DNA of 64,000 bases. It comes from Acidimicrobiales bacterium (GTDB taxonomy: Bacteria; Actinomycetota; Acidimicrobiia; Acidimicrobiales; Iamiaceae). The notes under the pieces were generated by a model. The model worked only from the letters and a program-made list of their open reading frames with translations, was not told the origin of the DNA and did not search any database. Positions 1 to 7,985 of this stretch are shown here, piece by piece. The first letter of the stretch is position 1; each line of letters opens with the position of its first letter. The position numbers and the translations under genes are program-made. Location of the stretch: NCBI GenBank assembly GCA_035547835.1, contig DASZTW010000008.1, positions 62,001 to 126,000 on the forward strand, read 5' to 3'.

Positions 1-65
1 TGCGGCGCGTCGGCCGGGGGTGGGTCGACCGGTTCGTGGTCGACCCCGAACACGAGCGCTTTCAC
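1..65 (-). CDS. N-terminus of a zinc-type alcohol dehydrogenase (runs off left edge)
   Basis: Only about 21 codons are visible. They start at a GTG that overlaps the stop of the upstream SDR gene as GTGA (62-65), the tight coupling seen in many operons of this window. The peptide begins (M)KALVFGVDHEPVDPPP, which resembles the opening strand of actinobacterial medium-chain zinc-binding dehydrogenases (typically M[KR]ALVFGV-x-PEP). The family call rests on this short resemblance alone. A plus-strand frame also crosses this region, but it would overlap the SDR gene by about 100 bp, so the minus-strand reading is preferred. Confidence 0.5.
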   Translation of the reverse strand, partial: MKALVFGVDHEPVDPPPADAP

Positions 66-904
66 GTGGCCGTCCCGTCCGGCGTGTCGCCGCCCATTGC
101 GTCGGCCCACGCGAAACCCTCGCCGGCCATTGCTTGGCGGGCCATGTCGGCGGCGCCTGCGAGGTAGCCGTCGATGTCGGCCGTCTTGAACTCGACCACG
201 GCTTTCATGTCGGGCAGGTAGTGCTCGAACTTCTCGCTCTCGATGGCCGCGACCACCCCGTCGGCCACCGGGCCGGCGGGCTCCTTCGGCCCCTCGTAGA
301 TCGGGTCGTCGTTGCCGGGCTGGTCCCAGATCTCGGTGTCGATCGCGCCGGGCAGCAACAGGCGGATCTCGAGCGGGGTGTCAAAGAGGTCGACCTGCAT
401 CGCCTCGGCCCAGCCGCACAAGGCGAACTTGCTCGACGCATACGCCGCCTCGCGGGGGACGCCGACCCGGCCGGCGAGGCTCGACACGAACACCAGCGAG
501 CCCTTCCCGCGCTCGAGCATGCGGGGCAGCAGCCGGAGGGTCATCTGCACCGGCGAGTGGAAGTTGACGCGCAGCACCTCGTCGATCTCCGCCGGCACGA
601 GATCGGTGACGTGTCGGCGTTTGGGGATGCCGGCGTTGTGCACCACGACGTCGAGCGGACCGAGCTCGTCCCACGCCGTGTCGGCGAGTGTCTCGGCCGC
701 GGCCAAGTCGCCCAAGTCGACGGACCACATCCGCGAGTCGGGTGCGTGGACCTTGCAACGGTCGAGCACCTCGGCCAACCGGTCGGCCCGCCGGGCGACG
801 ATGCCGACGGTGACCCCCCGTTCGGCCAGCCGCTCCGCGAGTAGCGCGCCGATGCCGGACGACGCCCCCGTGACCAGCGCTCGCATCCCCGGTTCGAGCT
901 TCAT
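62..904 (-). CDS. SDR-family oxidoreductase
   Basis: A 280-residue classical short-chain dehydrogenase, a cytosolic NAD(P)-dependent alcohol/ketone oxidoreductase. Visible are the cofactor glycine motif TGASSGIG at residues 12-19, the structural NAG at 90-92, catalytic Ser at 141/142, and the YASSK box giving Tyr155 and Lys159. The length is normal. I start at the ATG at 904 (MKLEPGM) because translation from upstream would add ten unconserved residues and run toward the operator. The next gene on the strand overlaps its stop (GTGA), so the two are probably co-transcribed. A CATGAC-N6-GTCAGG palindrome at 932-949, about 30 bp upstream of the start, suggests TetR control shared with other genes here. 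The substrate cannot be told from sequence. Confidence 0.9.
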   Translation of the reverse strand: MKLEPGMRALVTGASSGIGALLAERLAERGVTVGIVARRADRLAEVLDRCKVHAPDSRMWSVDLGDLAAAETLADTAWDELGPLDVVVHNAGIPKRRHVTDLVPAEIDEVLRVNFHSPVQMTLRLLPRMLERGKGSLVFVSSLAGRVGVPREAAYASSKFALCGWAEAMQVDLFDTPLEIRLLLPGAIDTEIWDQPGNDDPIYEGPKEPAGPVADGVVAAIESEKFEHYLPDMKAVVEFKTADIDGYLAGAADMARQAMAGEGFAWADAMGGDTPDGTAT

Positions 905-931
905 CGGCTGCCTCCCGGTCCGGCACCATAC

Positions 932-949
932 CATGACGCCCGTGTCAGG
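932..949. promoter_or_regulatory. Regulon operator 1 (SDR)
   Basis: CATGAC-gcccgt-GTCAGG, one mismatch from the palindrome CCTGAC-N6-GTCAGG repeated upstream of other genes in this window. It is followed by the recurrent flank TTTC. It lies about 30 bp upstream of the SDR start codon, a typical position for a TetR-type repressor site. Confidence 0.65.
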
Positions 950-978
950 TTTCGGGCCCAGCGGAGCCCCCGATCCGC

Positions 979-1187
979 TGCTGTGAGCAGTTGACCACCG
1001 TGGAAGTGGCTGAGGACCTGCGCGGGTAGGTCGCGTGGCGGATCGTCGAGTCGGGGGCGTCCGCGGCCAGGACGCAGGACGACGGCCCCCACCAGCGAAG
1101 CCGAGGACGAGGACGCCGCCGCGGGCGTCATCCGGCCGGCGAGACGCTGCGCACGCCTATCCGCGCAGGTCCTCAGTGCTCGCAGCA
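979..1187. repeat. Dispersed palindromic repeat, long form
   Basis: This sequence fills most of the roughly 330-bp gap between the SDR start and the stop of the ceramidase-like gene; apart from the operator at 932-949 I see nothing else in the gap. The left end CTGCTGTGAGCA (979) with an inner CTGAGGACCTGCGCGG (1010-1025) is matched in inverted orientation by CCGCGCAGGTCCTCAG and TGCTCGCAGCAG at 1161-1187. The terminal sequences are those of the shorter palindromes elsewhere in the window; the roughly 135-bp interior shows no gene. Confidence 0.65.
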
Positions 1188-1232
1188 GGTCGGGTGGGTG
1201 GACGGGCGGGACGTGGGTGGCGTCCGTGGGCG

Positions 1233-4200
1233 TCAATGGACGAGGTCGGCCTGGTAGGGGAGACACGACGGGTCGCGCTTCCACGAGTTGTCGCCGAGGT
1301 CGAGGACCCGGCCCGCGCCGGCGATCAGGGAGCACTCGACCCGAGAGCCGATCGTGAACGACGCGTTGAACAGGAAGTTGTCGTTGCCGCTCGCCGCGGC
1401 CCTCAACACGCCGGGGTACGCGTTGGCGGGCGCGACGAGGTAGCCGAGGAAGTCGCCGGCGGTGCCGATCGACAAGTAGCCCCGCATCCCCGGCACGGCC
1501 GATCGGACGCCGAGGGCGATCTGCGGGTAGGCCTCGCCCGGTTCGCCCGAGATGAGCAACGGCCCGATCCGGCCCGAGTACGTGACGGTCTGGACGAGTG
1601 GCCCGTCCGCCCAGGGCGGCCCGGCACGGAGGATCTGCGCGTCGATCGCCGAGCCGCCATCCATCAGCCCGAGGACGGTGGGGTTGGTGGCCACGTCGTG
1701 GATCACCGCGCGCTGGAGGTCGACCACGGCGGGACCGAGCAGCGGCGTGGATCTCCGGACGGCCACGTCGACTTTCGCCATGACCCGGTCGGCGTAGGAG
1801 TCGAGGGCGCAGAGGCTCTGCGCGGCCCCCTTCAACGTCCGGTTCGGGCAGTCGCCACGCTCGGGCTGCGTGCGGCCCAAGGTGCCGACCTGATCGAACC
1901 CGAACCCGCCGTAGCGGGCCGCCATCTTGCGCGACACGACCCCGGGGTAGTCGGCCGACACCAAAGTGTTGTCCGAGCCGAGCACGGTCGGGTGTGCCGA
2001 GAAGTTGAGGTACGTCACGATCACGTTGCCGGTGCGGACGGACCGTGCCTGGATCACCCGCAACTCGTCGTCGACCGAGGCGTTGGCGGGGTCGTCGCCG
2101 AGCTGGTTGTGGATCAGCGCGCCTGGGTCGTGCTGCTCGGCGACGCCACCTTTCGCCGTGCCGAACGAGAGGTGGGCCGCTTGGCGGTGCCGCCACGCGT
2201 CGACGATCGCCTCGACCGTTCGGTCGTGCACGAGCTGCAGGTAGCTGTCGGGTACCCCGCCCCACGCACCGACGGTGTCGGGGCCCGCGTGCGTGTGGTC
2301 GGAGTCGACCAGCACCGCGTCGGGGACCACCGCGTCGACCCCGTCGTGGTTGATCGCCGCGATGGCCGCCGACGCGTCGCGCGCGATCGCGTCGGCGCCC
2401 CACGGCCCGGCGGCATACGCCGCGAACCAACCTTGGGTCTCGATCTGCGCCAGCACGATGGCGTGAGCGCCATCGCCCACCACCAGTGCCCGCGCCGACA
2501 CGCCGTCGAGGACGCCGGTTGCGCGGCGGCCGCTGCCGAGCAGCTTGCCCAACCCGCCGCCACCGCCGAGGCCGTAGCCGCCGAGGAAGAAGCGTCCCGA
2601 CGCGAGCTGTTCGGGGGTCGGGTTGATCGAACGGCTCGCGGCGCCGACGTCGTAGACCGACGCGGCCGACGCGGCACCCGCGGCACCCGGCGTGGAGGCG
2701 CCGGTGGGCAGACTCGCTCGGGCGGACGAGCGGGACGCCGCGCCCGACGAGCCCGCGGGCAGGGGTGGGCCCGCAGACCCGTTGCCGTCGATGGCCGGCA
2801 GCGGCGGAGTGGCGACCCCGACTTGGACCGTCACCTCGTAGCTGCGCGCACGCCCTTGCAGATCGGCCACCGACGCCCGCACGCGGTACGTGCCGGCCTG
2901 CGCGTACGTGTGGTCGACCGCGGCCGACGACCGGGCGACCGATCCATCACCGAAGTCCCACAGGATCGGCCCGTGCGGTTCTTGGTCGAGCGGCGTGTCG
3001 TCGCGGCCGCGGTTCCACGAGGGATCGAGCACGACGGTGCGTCCCGGCCCTTGCGGTGGCACCGCGAAGAACTGCACGCCGGGGCCGTCGGCGGCACCGG
3101 CGTCGATCACACCCGAGGTGGCGGGCACGTAGCGAGCCGGGAACCCCACTCGTTCCGCGGCTTGCACCCCGGCTTGTTGCGTGAGGCCCGCGAGGACGAC
3201 CGAGGCGTTGTACTCGAAGTGGTCGCTGCCGCCGAACACGAACGCCGGCGCCGTCACCGCCGTGTCGACGGCCGGGTAGTAGTAGCCGAGTTGGTCCAGG
3301 CCCATCCCGATGATCCGCACCCGCGCGCCGGGCACTTGTTGGCGCAGCGCAGCCGACACCTCGGGGAACGCTTCGCCCGGCTCGGTCAGGTACAGCAGGT
3401 CGCCGATGCGCAGCCCTGCGACTTGCGTGCCGAGCACGGTGCCCGTCTGGTACGGCGGGGTGCTCGATCGCCCGACGCCGTAGCTGTCGACGACGGGGAG
3501 CTTCTGGCCGGGCGTGACGTGCTCGGCGGCGAGCAGGGCCAGCAGCGGCGCGCCGGTTGCCGGCACGGTCACCGGCACGGATGTGGCTGCCAGGTTGGGG
3601 CTCGTGATCGGCTGCGCGCTCGCCAGCGCCCAGCGGATCCGGTTCGCGACGTAGTCGGCCACGAGGTTGGAGTCGGTCAGGCCGTTCGTCTGGACGATCG
3701 ACTCCTGTCGGCCGAGCGTGCCCATCGCCAGCACTGACGTGCCGCCGAGCAGCTTGTCGAGCCGGTCGCGGGCACCGCCGATGTGGTCGGCGCTCATCGC
3801 GTCCATGTCGGCGCCGCTCACGACGTCGGCGTGCACCGGCACGTTCGCGTACAGACCGACGGTCTTGCCGGTCGAGGGGTCGCGCGCCCACAGGATCGGC
3901 AGGTCGCTGTCGATCGTCCACCCGTCGTACAGGTCGGTCTGGCGGACGGTGTGGCCGATCACGTCGGCGATGTCGGCGTCGGCGGACCACAGCTCAGCCG
4001 GGCGGGTGTGGAGCGCGGCCTGCTCGATGGCGCGGACCGCCGCGTCGCGCAGCTGCCGTTGATAGCGCGGGTTCGGCGGACCCCAGATGCCCATGACGGT
4101 CGGCGCCGCGTGCGAGTGGGTGGCCGACACGACGATGTCGGCGGGCTCGGCGTGCGGCGAGCCGTGCGCCCGGAGCCAGCCGGCCACCTCCTTGCGGACG

Positions 4201-4616
4201 TCGTCGATGCCGTACGGACCCTGGTCGGACTCGAGGAACCAACCCTGCGAGTCCGCCGACGCCAACGCCAACGTCGTGGCGCCGCGCCGGACCACGAATG
4301 CACGTACCTCGAGCGGATCGTGCACCTTGGCGGTGGGATGTGCCATCGTGCCGAACCCGCCGAGGTACTGCGGGTCGTCGGCGGGCGGATCGACGTTGAC
4401 CACGGCCGTGCCGACCCGGAACACCGGCACGTCGCCGGCCAGCGCGGCCCCGCCACCTGCTGCCGCGGGACGTTGGGCACCGCCGGCTGCACCGCGACCA
4501 GGGTGCGCGCGCGTGTGGTCGGTGGATCGGGTGAGGAGCGCGGTGCCCGCCGTGACGACGATGAGGAGTGCGGTTGCGGCCACGGCGACGCGGCGATGCC
4601 GCTCAGTCCGTGCCAT
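1233..4616 (-). CDS. Secreted protein with two neutral-ceramidase-like domains flanking a PKD domain
   Basis: A 1127-residue exported protein. A hydrophobic stretch at residues about 10-28 (AATALLIVVTAGTALL) looks like a signal peptide or signal anchor. The first domain (about 60-480) carries SATHSHAAP near residue 170. A PKD domain follows near 550 (WDFGDG ... HTYAQAGTYRV). After a Ser/Ala/Gly linker comes a second related domain with DSDHTHAGP near 773. These His motifs resemble the zinc-site signature of neutral/alkaline ceramidases (x-THTHSGP), which hydrolyse the amide bond of ceramides; both halves also end in a similar GEPGEAYPQ / TEPGEAFPE segment. True neutral ceramidases are about 650-750 residues with one catalytic domain. 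The substrate is therefore uncertain. Start chosen at 4616 because the signal peptide follows directly; the upstream frame runs into repeat DNA. Confidence 0.75.
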   Translation of the reverse strand: MARTERHRRVAVAATALLIVVTAGTALLTRSTDHTRAHPGRGAAGGAQRPAAAGGGAALAGDVPVFRVGTAVVNVDPPADDPQYLGGFGTMAHPTAKVHDPLEVRAFVVRRGATTLALASADSQGWFLESDQGPYGIDDVRKEVAGWLRAHGSPHAEPADIVVSATHSHAAPTVMGIWGPPNPRYQRQLRDAAVRAIEQAALHTRPAELWSADADIADVIGHTVRQTDLYDGWTIDSDLPILWARDPSTGKTVGLYANVPVHADVVSGADMDAMSADHIGGARDRLDKLLGGTSVLAMGTLGRQESIVQTNGLTDSNLVADYVANRIRWALASAQPITSPNLAATSVPVTVPATGAPLLALLAAEHVTPGQKLPVVDSYGVGRSSTPPYQTGTVLGTQVAGLRIGDLLYLTEPGEAFPEVSAALRQQVPGARVRIIGMGLDQLGYYYPAVDTAVTAPAFVFGGSDHFEYNASVVLAGLTQQAGVQAAERVGFPARYVPATSGVIDAGAADGPGVQFFAVPPQGPGRTVVLDPSWNRGRDDTPLDQEPHGPILWDFGDGSVARSSAAVDHTYAQAGTYRVRASVADLQGRARSYEVTVQVGVATPPLPAIDGNGSAGPPLPAGSSGAASRSSARASLPTGASTPGAAGAASAASVYDVGAASRSINPTPEQLASGRFFLGGYGLGGGGGLGKLLGSGRRATGVLDGVSARALVVGDGAHAIVLAQIETQGWFAAYAAGPWGADAIARDASAAIAAINHDGVDAVVPDAVLVDSDHTHAGPDTVGAWGGVPDSYLQLVHDRTVEAIVDAWRHRQAAHLSFGTAKGGVAEQHDPGALIHNQLGDDPANASVDDELRVIQARSVRTGNVIVTYLNFSAHPTVLGSDNTLVSADYPGVVSRKMAARYGGFGFDQVGTLGRTQPERGDCPNRTLKGAAQSLCALDSYADRVMAKVDVAVRRSTPLLGPAVVDLQRAVIHDVATNPTVLGLMDGGSAIDAQILRAGPPWADGPLVQTVTYSGRIGPLLISGEPGEAYPQIALGVRSAVPGMRGYLSIGTAGDFLGYLVAPANAYPGVLRAAASGNDNFLFNASFTIGSRVECSLIAGAGRVLDLGDNSWKRDPSCLPYQADLVH

Positions 4617-4635
4617 ACCCCCCGGAAGGTAGTCC

Positions 4636-4890
4636 GACCACCCGAGTTGTGAGCACTTGGCCACCTGGTGGGTGGCTGGGCGCGCACAGCAGGAGGTCCC
4701 CGACCACCCGAGTTGTGAGCACTTGGCCACCTGGTGGGTGGCTGGGCGCGCACAGCAGGAGGTCCCCGACCACCCGGGTTGTGAGCACTTGGCCACCTGG
4801 TGGGTGGCTGGGCGCGCACAGCAGGAGGTCCCCGACCACCCGGGTTGTGAGTACTTGGCCACCTGGTGGGTGGCTGGGCGCGCACAGGAC
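4636..4890. repeat. Four tandem 66-bp copies of the dispersed palindrome
   Basis: Units begin with GACCACCC at 4636, 4702, 4768 and 4834, an exact 66-bp period, with only a few base changes between units; the fourth lacks the last few bases. Each unit holds an imperfect hairpin (TTGTGAGCACTTGGCCACC ... GGTGGCTGGGCGCGCACAGCAGG) related to the palindromes at 28453 and 56733. The array lies between the divergent starts of the ceramidase-like gene (4616) and the FGGY kinase (5019). It occupies most of this 400-bp gap; the rest holds the operator at 4968-4985. There are no spacers, so it is not CRISPR. Confidence 0.9.
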
Positions 4891-4967
4891 GGTGGTGTGA
4901 GCGGTTGGGGTGGTGTGCGCGACGCGGGCGGGTGCGTCGCTTGGGGGGTACGCTCACCGCGAGGAAA

Positions 4968-4985
4968 CCTGACGTCCGTGTCAGT
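4968..4985. promoter_or_regulatory. Regulon operator 2 (FGGY kinase)
   Basis: CCTGAC-gtccgt-GTCAGT preceded by GAAA, a one-mismatch copy of the palindrome shared across the window. It ends 33 bp upstream of the kinase start codon. Confidence 0.7.
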
Positions 4986-5018
4986 GATCGAAGCAGGTCG
5001 GGCTCCGGGGGGCGATCG

Positions 5019-6356
5019 ATGACCGAAGTCACCGTAGGGGTCGACATCGGGACGACTTCCGTGAAGGCGGTCGCCGCCGATGCCGATGGGCGCGTCGTCG
5101 CCCGGGCGCGGGTGCACCACGGCATTCGGACCCCCAGCAGTGATCGGCTCGAGCACGACGCCGACTTGGCGTGGCGTACCGGCGTGCGCGAAGCCTTCGA
5201 GACGGTGGCGCGTGCGCACGAGGTGCGGGCGGTCCAGGTGGCAGCCATGGTGCCGTCGCTGTGCGCGGTCGACGAGTCGGGCCATGCCCTCACCCCCGGC
5301 TTGCTGTACGGCGACGCCCGCGGTTGCGCTGGTGGGTCCGGCGACCCTGCCAGCAGCGGCGAACTCGTGGGGTTCGCGGAGTGGTGCCTGCGCCAGGCGC
5401 CCGAGGCGGCGGGGCTGTGGCCCGCCCAGGCGATGGCGAACCACGCGCTGAGCGGCGTGGCCGCCGTCGACTCGGTCATCGGACTCCTCGCCGGCCCGTT
5501 GTTCGGGCCGCAGGGGTGGGACCCGGCGGTGTGCGAGGCCCACGGCATCCGGGTCGACCAGCTGCCGACCGTCGTGCAGCCCGGCACCTCGATCGGCGAG
5601 ACCGACGGGGCGCTGCTCGGTCCCGGCACGGTCGACGCCTACACCGAACAGCTCTGCGCCGGTCGGCTCGCCGAAGGCGATGCGCTCGTCATCTGCGGCA
5701 CGACACTGATCACGTGGCTGGCGGTCCCCACGTGGGCCGACGTGCCGGGGCTGTGGACCATCCCGTCGATGGCCGGGGGTGAAGCGATGGTCGGCGGTCC
5801 GTCCAACGCCGGCGGTTTGTTCCTGGAGTGGGCGAGGCGGCTCGGCGGTGCAGCCGAGGAGCCGGCCGCCGATCCGGCCCACGTCCCCGTGTGCCTGCCG
5901 TACATCCGCGGGGAGCGCACGCCGTTGCACGACCCGGAGCGCCGCGCGTCGATCCACGACCTCGACCTCACCCAGGGCCCGGCCGAGCTGCGCCGCGCGG
6001 CCTACGAGGCTTCGGGGTTCGTGGTCCGCCACCATCTCGAGCTCGCGTCCGGACTGCTCGGCGAAGGTCGCCGGCCGTCGCGCATCGTGGCCACCGGCGG
6101 GGGCAGCCAGGACGAGGAGTGGATGCAGGCCATCGCCGACGCCACCGACCTTCCCGTGCACACCGTGGCGGTACCCGAAGGTGCGGCGTACGGCGCGGCG
6201 TTCCTGGCCCGTGTCGTGGCCGGCCTGGAAGCGAAGGCCGAGGCGGCGGAGCGTTGGGCGCGCCCGGGCCGCGAGGTCGCGCCGCGCCAAGCCTGGGTCG
6301 ATGCCATGCAAGCGCGCTACGCGCGCTTTCGCGAGCTGACCGCCTCGGCTACCTGA
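5019..6356 (+). CDS. FGGY-family carbohydrate kinase
   Basis: A 445-residue cytosolic kinase of the xylulokinase/glycerokinase family, which phosphorylates sugars or polyols with ATP. The N-terminal phosphate-1 loop GVDIGTTSVKA sits at residues 6-16 and a C-terminal ATP-binding segment reads VATGGGSQDEEWMQAIAD. It is somewhat shorter than the usual ~490-500 residues, and I cannot assign a sugar. The start at 5019 gives the conserved MTEVTVGVDIG opening; a G-rich stretch (GGGGGGCGA) lies just upstream as a possible ribosome site. The regulon palindrome at 4968-4985 and the FGGY, aldolase and hydroxyacid dehydrogenase genes sharing it suggest a sugar-acid or polyol branch of the regulon; that link is inference. 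Confidence 0.85.
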   Translation: MTEVTVGVDIGTTSVKAVAADADGRVVARARVHHGIRTPSSDRLEHDADLAWRTGVREAFETVARAHEVRAVQVAAMVPSLCAVDESGHALTPGLLYGDARGCAGGSGDPASSGELVGFAEWCLRQAPEAAGLWPAQAMANHALSGVAAVDSVIGLLAGPLFGPQGWDPAVCEAHGIRVDQLPTVVQPGTSIGETDGALLGPGTVDAYTEQLCAGRLAEGDALVICGTTLITWLAVPTWADVPGLWTIPSMAGGEAMVGGPSNAGGLFLEWARRLGGAAEEPAADPAHVPVCLPYIRGERTPLHDPERRASIHDLDLTQGPAELRRAAYEASGFVVRHHLELASGLLGEGRRPSRIVATGGGSQDEEWMQAIADATDLPVHTVAVPEGAAYGAAFLARVVAGLEAKAEAAERWARPGREVAPRQAWVDAMQARYARFRELTASAT

Positions 6357-6466
6357 CGCGCGGCCGAGGCGACCGCTGGGGCCCCGGGGCGCCCGGTCGC
6401 GCCGGCCGAGCACGATGCCGGCACCACGCGGCCCACCCGGCAGGCATCCGCGCGGGCGATGCCGAA

Positions 6467-6484
6467 CCTGACAGCAACGTCAGT
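6467..6484. promoter_or_regulatory. Regulon operator 3a (P450 operon, distal)
   Basis: CCTGAC-agcaac-GTCAGT, one mismatch from consensus. Together with 6494-6511 it forms a pair spaced 27 bp centre to centre, upstream of the P450 gene. Confidence 0.65.
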
Positions 6485-6493
6485 GAGCAGTAA

Positions 6494-6511
6494 CCTGACT
6501 CCCGCGTCAGG
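6494..6511. promoter_or_regulatory. Regulon operator 3b (P450 operon, proximal)
   Basis: CCTGAC-tcccgc-GTCAGG, a perfect copy with flanks TAA and TTTC. It ends 24 bp before the GTG start of the P450 gene, so a bound repressor would block the promoter or the early transcript. Confidence 0.75.
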
Positions 6512-6535
6512 TTTCTCCGCGGGGGAGAAGTAGCA

Positions 6536-7771
6536 GTGGCATCACGAGTTGACGAGACGGTGTCGACTGTCGATCCGTTCGACAGCATGGGGCAGTTCAC
6601 CGACACGGTGGCGGGCGACACCCGCGACCCCTATCCCCGGCTGGCCGAGCAGCGCCGTCGGGCGCCGGCGGAGGTCTCGCTGCTCCCGAACCCGCTCGGC
6701 GAAGAAGTCGAGACGTTCGCGGTGTACACGTACGACTTGGTCTCCCAGGTGCTGCGCGACAACGAGACGTTCTCCTCGGGCTGGATCCGCGACCTCATGG
6801 GCATCGTCATGGGCCCCTATGTGCTCGTCGGCATGGACGAGCCCGAGCACGGTCGCCACCGTCGACTCGTGAGCCATGCGTTCCGCCAAAAGGCGCTCGC
6901 GCGCTGGGAAGGCGAGTTGGTGACCGAAGTCGTCAACGAGCTGATCGACCGCTTCGCCCGCCGCGGCCACGCCGAGCTGGTCCGCGAGTTCACGTTCCGG
7001 TTCCCGGTGCAGGTGATCGCGGAGATCCTCGGCATCCCACGCTCCGACAACGAGCAGTTCCATCAGTGGGCCATCGACATCATCAACGTCGCGGCCGCGC
7101 CGGAGCAGGGCATCGCCGCGTCCGATGCCTTCCGGGAGTACCTCGCCGGCATCGTGGAGCAGCGCCGCGCCCACCCGAGCGACGACGTCATCAGCGACCT
7201 GGTCACCACCGAGCTCGACGGCAGCCGTCTCGGCGACGAGGAGATCTTCTCGTTCCTCCGCTTGCTGTTGCCCGCAGGCGCCGAGACCACGTATCGGGCC
7301 ACGGGCAACTTCCTGTACGGCCTGCTCACCCACACCGACCAGCTCGAGCTGCTGCGCAACGACCGGTCCATGTTCCCTCAGGCGGTCGAGGAGTCGATCC
7401 GTTGGGAGTCGCCGCTGCTGATCACCAGCCGGGTCAGCACCCGCGACTGCGAGGTCGGCGGCGTCGAGGTGCGTGAGGGCATGCCGGTGGTGACCCACGT
7501 GGGCTCGGCCAACCACGACGAGACCCGCTGGGACGACGCCGACGAGTTCGACATCACGCGCCCGAAGCAGCCTCACATCGCGTTCGGGCTCGGCCCGCAC
7601 ATGTGCCTCGGAATGCACTTGGCGCGCATGGAGATGCGGGTGGCGGTGGCCGCGCTCATGGACCGCTTCCCCGACTTGCGCCTCGACCCCGACGCCACCG
7701 ACGACCCGCACATCCATGGGGAGCGGTTCCGGTCGCCGACCTCGCTGCCGGTGCAGTTCACCCCCGCCTGA
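6536..7771 (+). CDS. Cytochrome P450
   Basis: A 411-residue soluble bacterial P450 that hydroxylates a hydrophobic substrate using electrons from a ferredoxin. The I-helix oxygen-activation motif is AGAETT near residue 246, the ExxR pair is ESIR, and the heme loop FGLGPHMCLG places the axial ligand at Cys357. Length is typical. The start is GTG at 6536 behind GGGGGAGAAG at 6520-6529. Two copies of the regulon palindrome precede it. The next genes are a 3Fe-4S ferredoxin, its likely electron donor, and a fused acyl-CoA dehydrogenase, arranged as an operon. A P450 next to a ferredoxin and FadE-type dehydrogenase is typical of sterol/terpenoid or alkyl side-chain oxidation, but the substrate is not shown. 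Confidence 0.95.
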   Translation: MASRVDETVSTVDPFDSMGQFTDTVAGDTRDPYPRLAEQRRRAPAEVSLLPNPLGEEVETFAVYTYDLVSQVLRDNETFSSGWIRDLMGIVMGPYVLVGMDEPEHGRHRRLVSHAFRQKALARWEGELVTEVVNELIDRFARRGHAELVREFTFRFPVQVIAEILGIPRSDNEQFHQWAIDIINVAAAPEQGIAASDAFREYLAGIVEQRRAHPSDDVISDLVTTELDGSRLGDEEIFSFLRLLLPAGAETTYRATGNFLYGLLTHTDQLELLRNDRSMFPQAVEESIRWESPLLITSRVSTRDCEVGGVEVREGMPVVTHVGSANHDETRWDDADEFDITRPKQPHIAFGLGPHMCLGMHLARMEMRVAVAALMDRFPDLRLDPDATDDPHIHGERFRSPTSLPVQFTPA

Positions 7772-7787
7772 GGCAACATCACCTCCG

Positions 7788-7985
7788 ATGCGCTTCGACA
7801 TTCGGATCGACCACGACGCCTGCATCGGCTCGGGCAACTGCGCGTTCTGGGCGCCGGCGACGTTCGACCTCGACGACGACGGCAAGGCCATCGTGGTCGA
7901 TCCCGACGGCGACGCCGAGGAAGCGATCCTGAACGCGGCCGACGGCTGCCCGACCTCGGCCATCACGGTCGAACGCGCCGGGTGA
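7788..7985 (+). CDS. P450-type [3Fe-4S] ferredoxin
   Basis: A 65-residue ferredoxin with three cluster cysteines: Cys12 and Cys18 in CIGSGNC, and Cys54 in the GCP motif. The usual fourth cysteine is absent, which is the pattern of single [3Fe-4S] ferredoxins that feed actinobacterial P450s. The start is ATG at 7788 (MRFDIRIDHDAC), 16 bp after the P450 stop. Its stop overlaps the GTG start of the next gene (GTGA at 7982-7985), so the three genes are translationally coupled. No ferredoxin reductase is present nearby. Confidence 0.93.
   Translation: MRFDIRIDHDACIGSGNCAFWAPATFDLDDDGKAIVVDPDGDAEEAILNAADGCPTSAITVERAG

Noticed and set aside
3-167. Plus-strand frame entering from the left edge with a protein-like stretch (VDRFVVDPEHERFHVAVP)
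   Set aside because: It would overlap the end of the SDR gene by about 100 bp, while the minus strand gives a coupled start (GTGA) with a recognisable dehydrogenase N-terminus.
1035-3737. 900-codon open frame on the plus strand
   Set aside because: Antisense to the ceramidase-like gene; composition is Arg/Asp/Val-rich without any family motif, a usual shadow in high-GC DNA.
4636-4890. CRISPR array
   Set aside because: The 66-bp units are contiguous with no unique spacers, and no cas genes are near.
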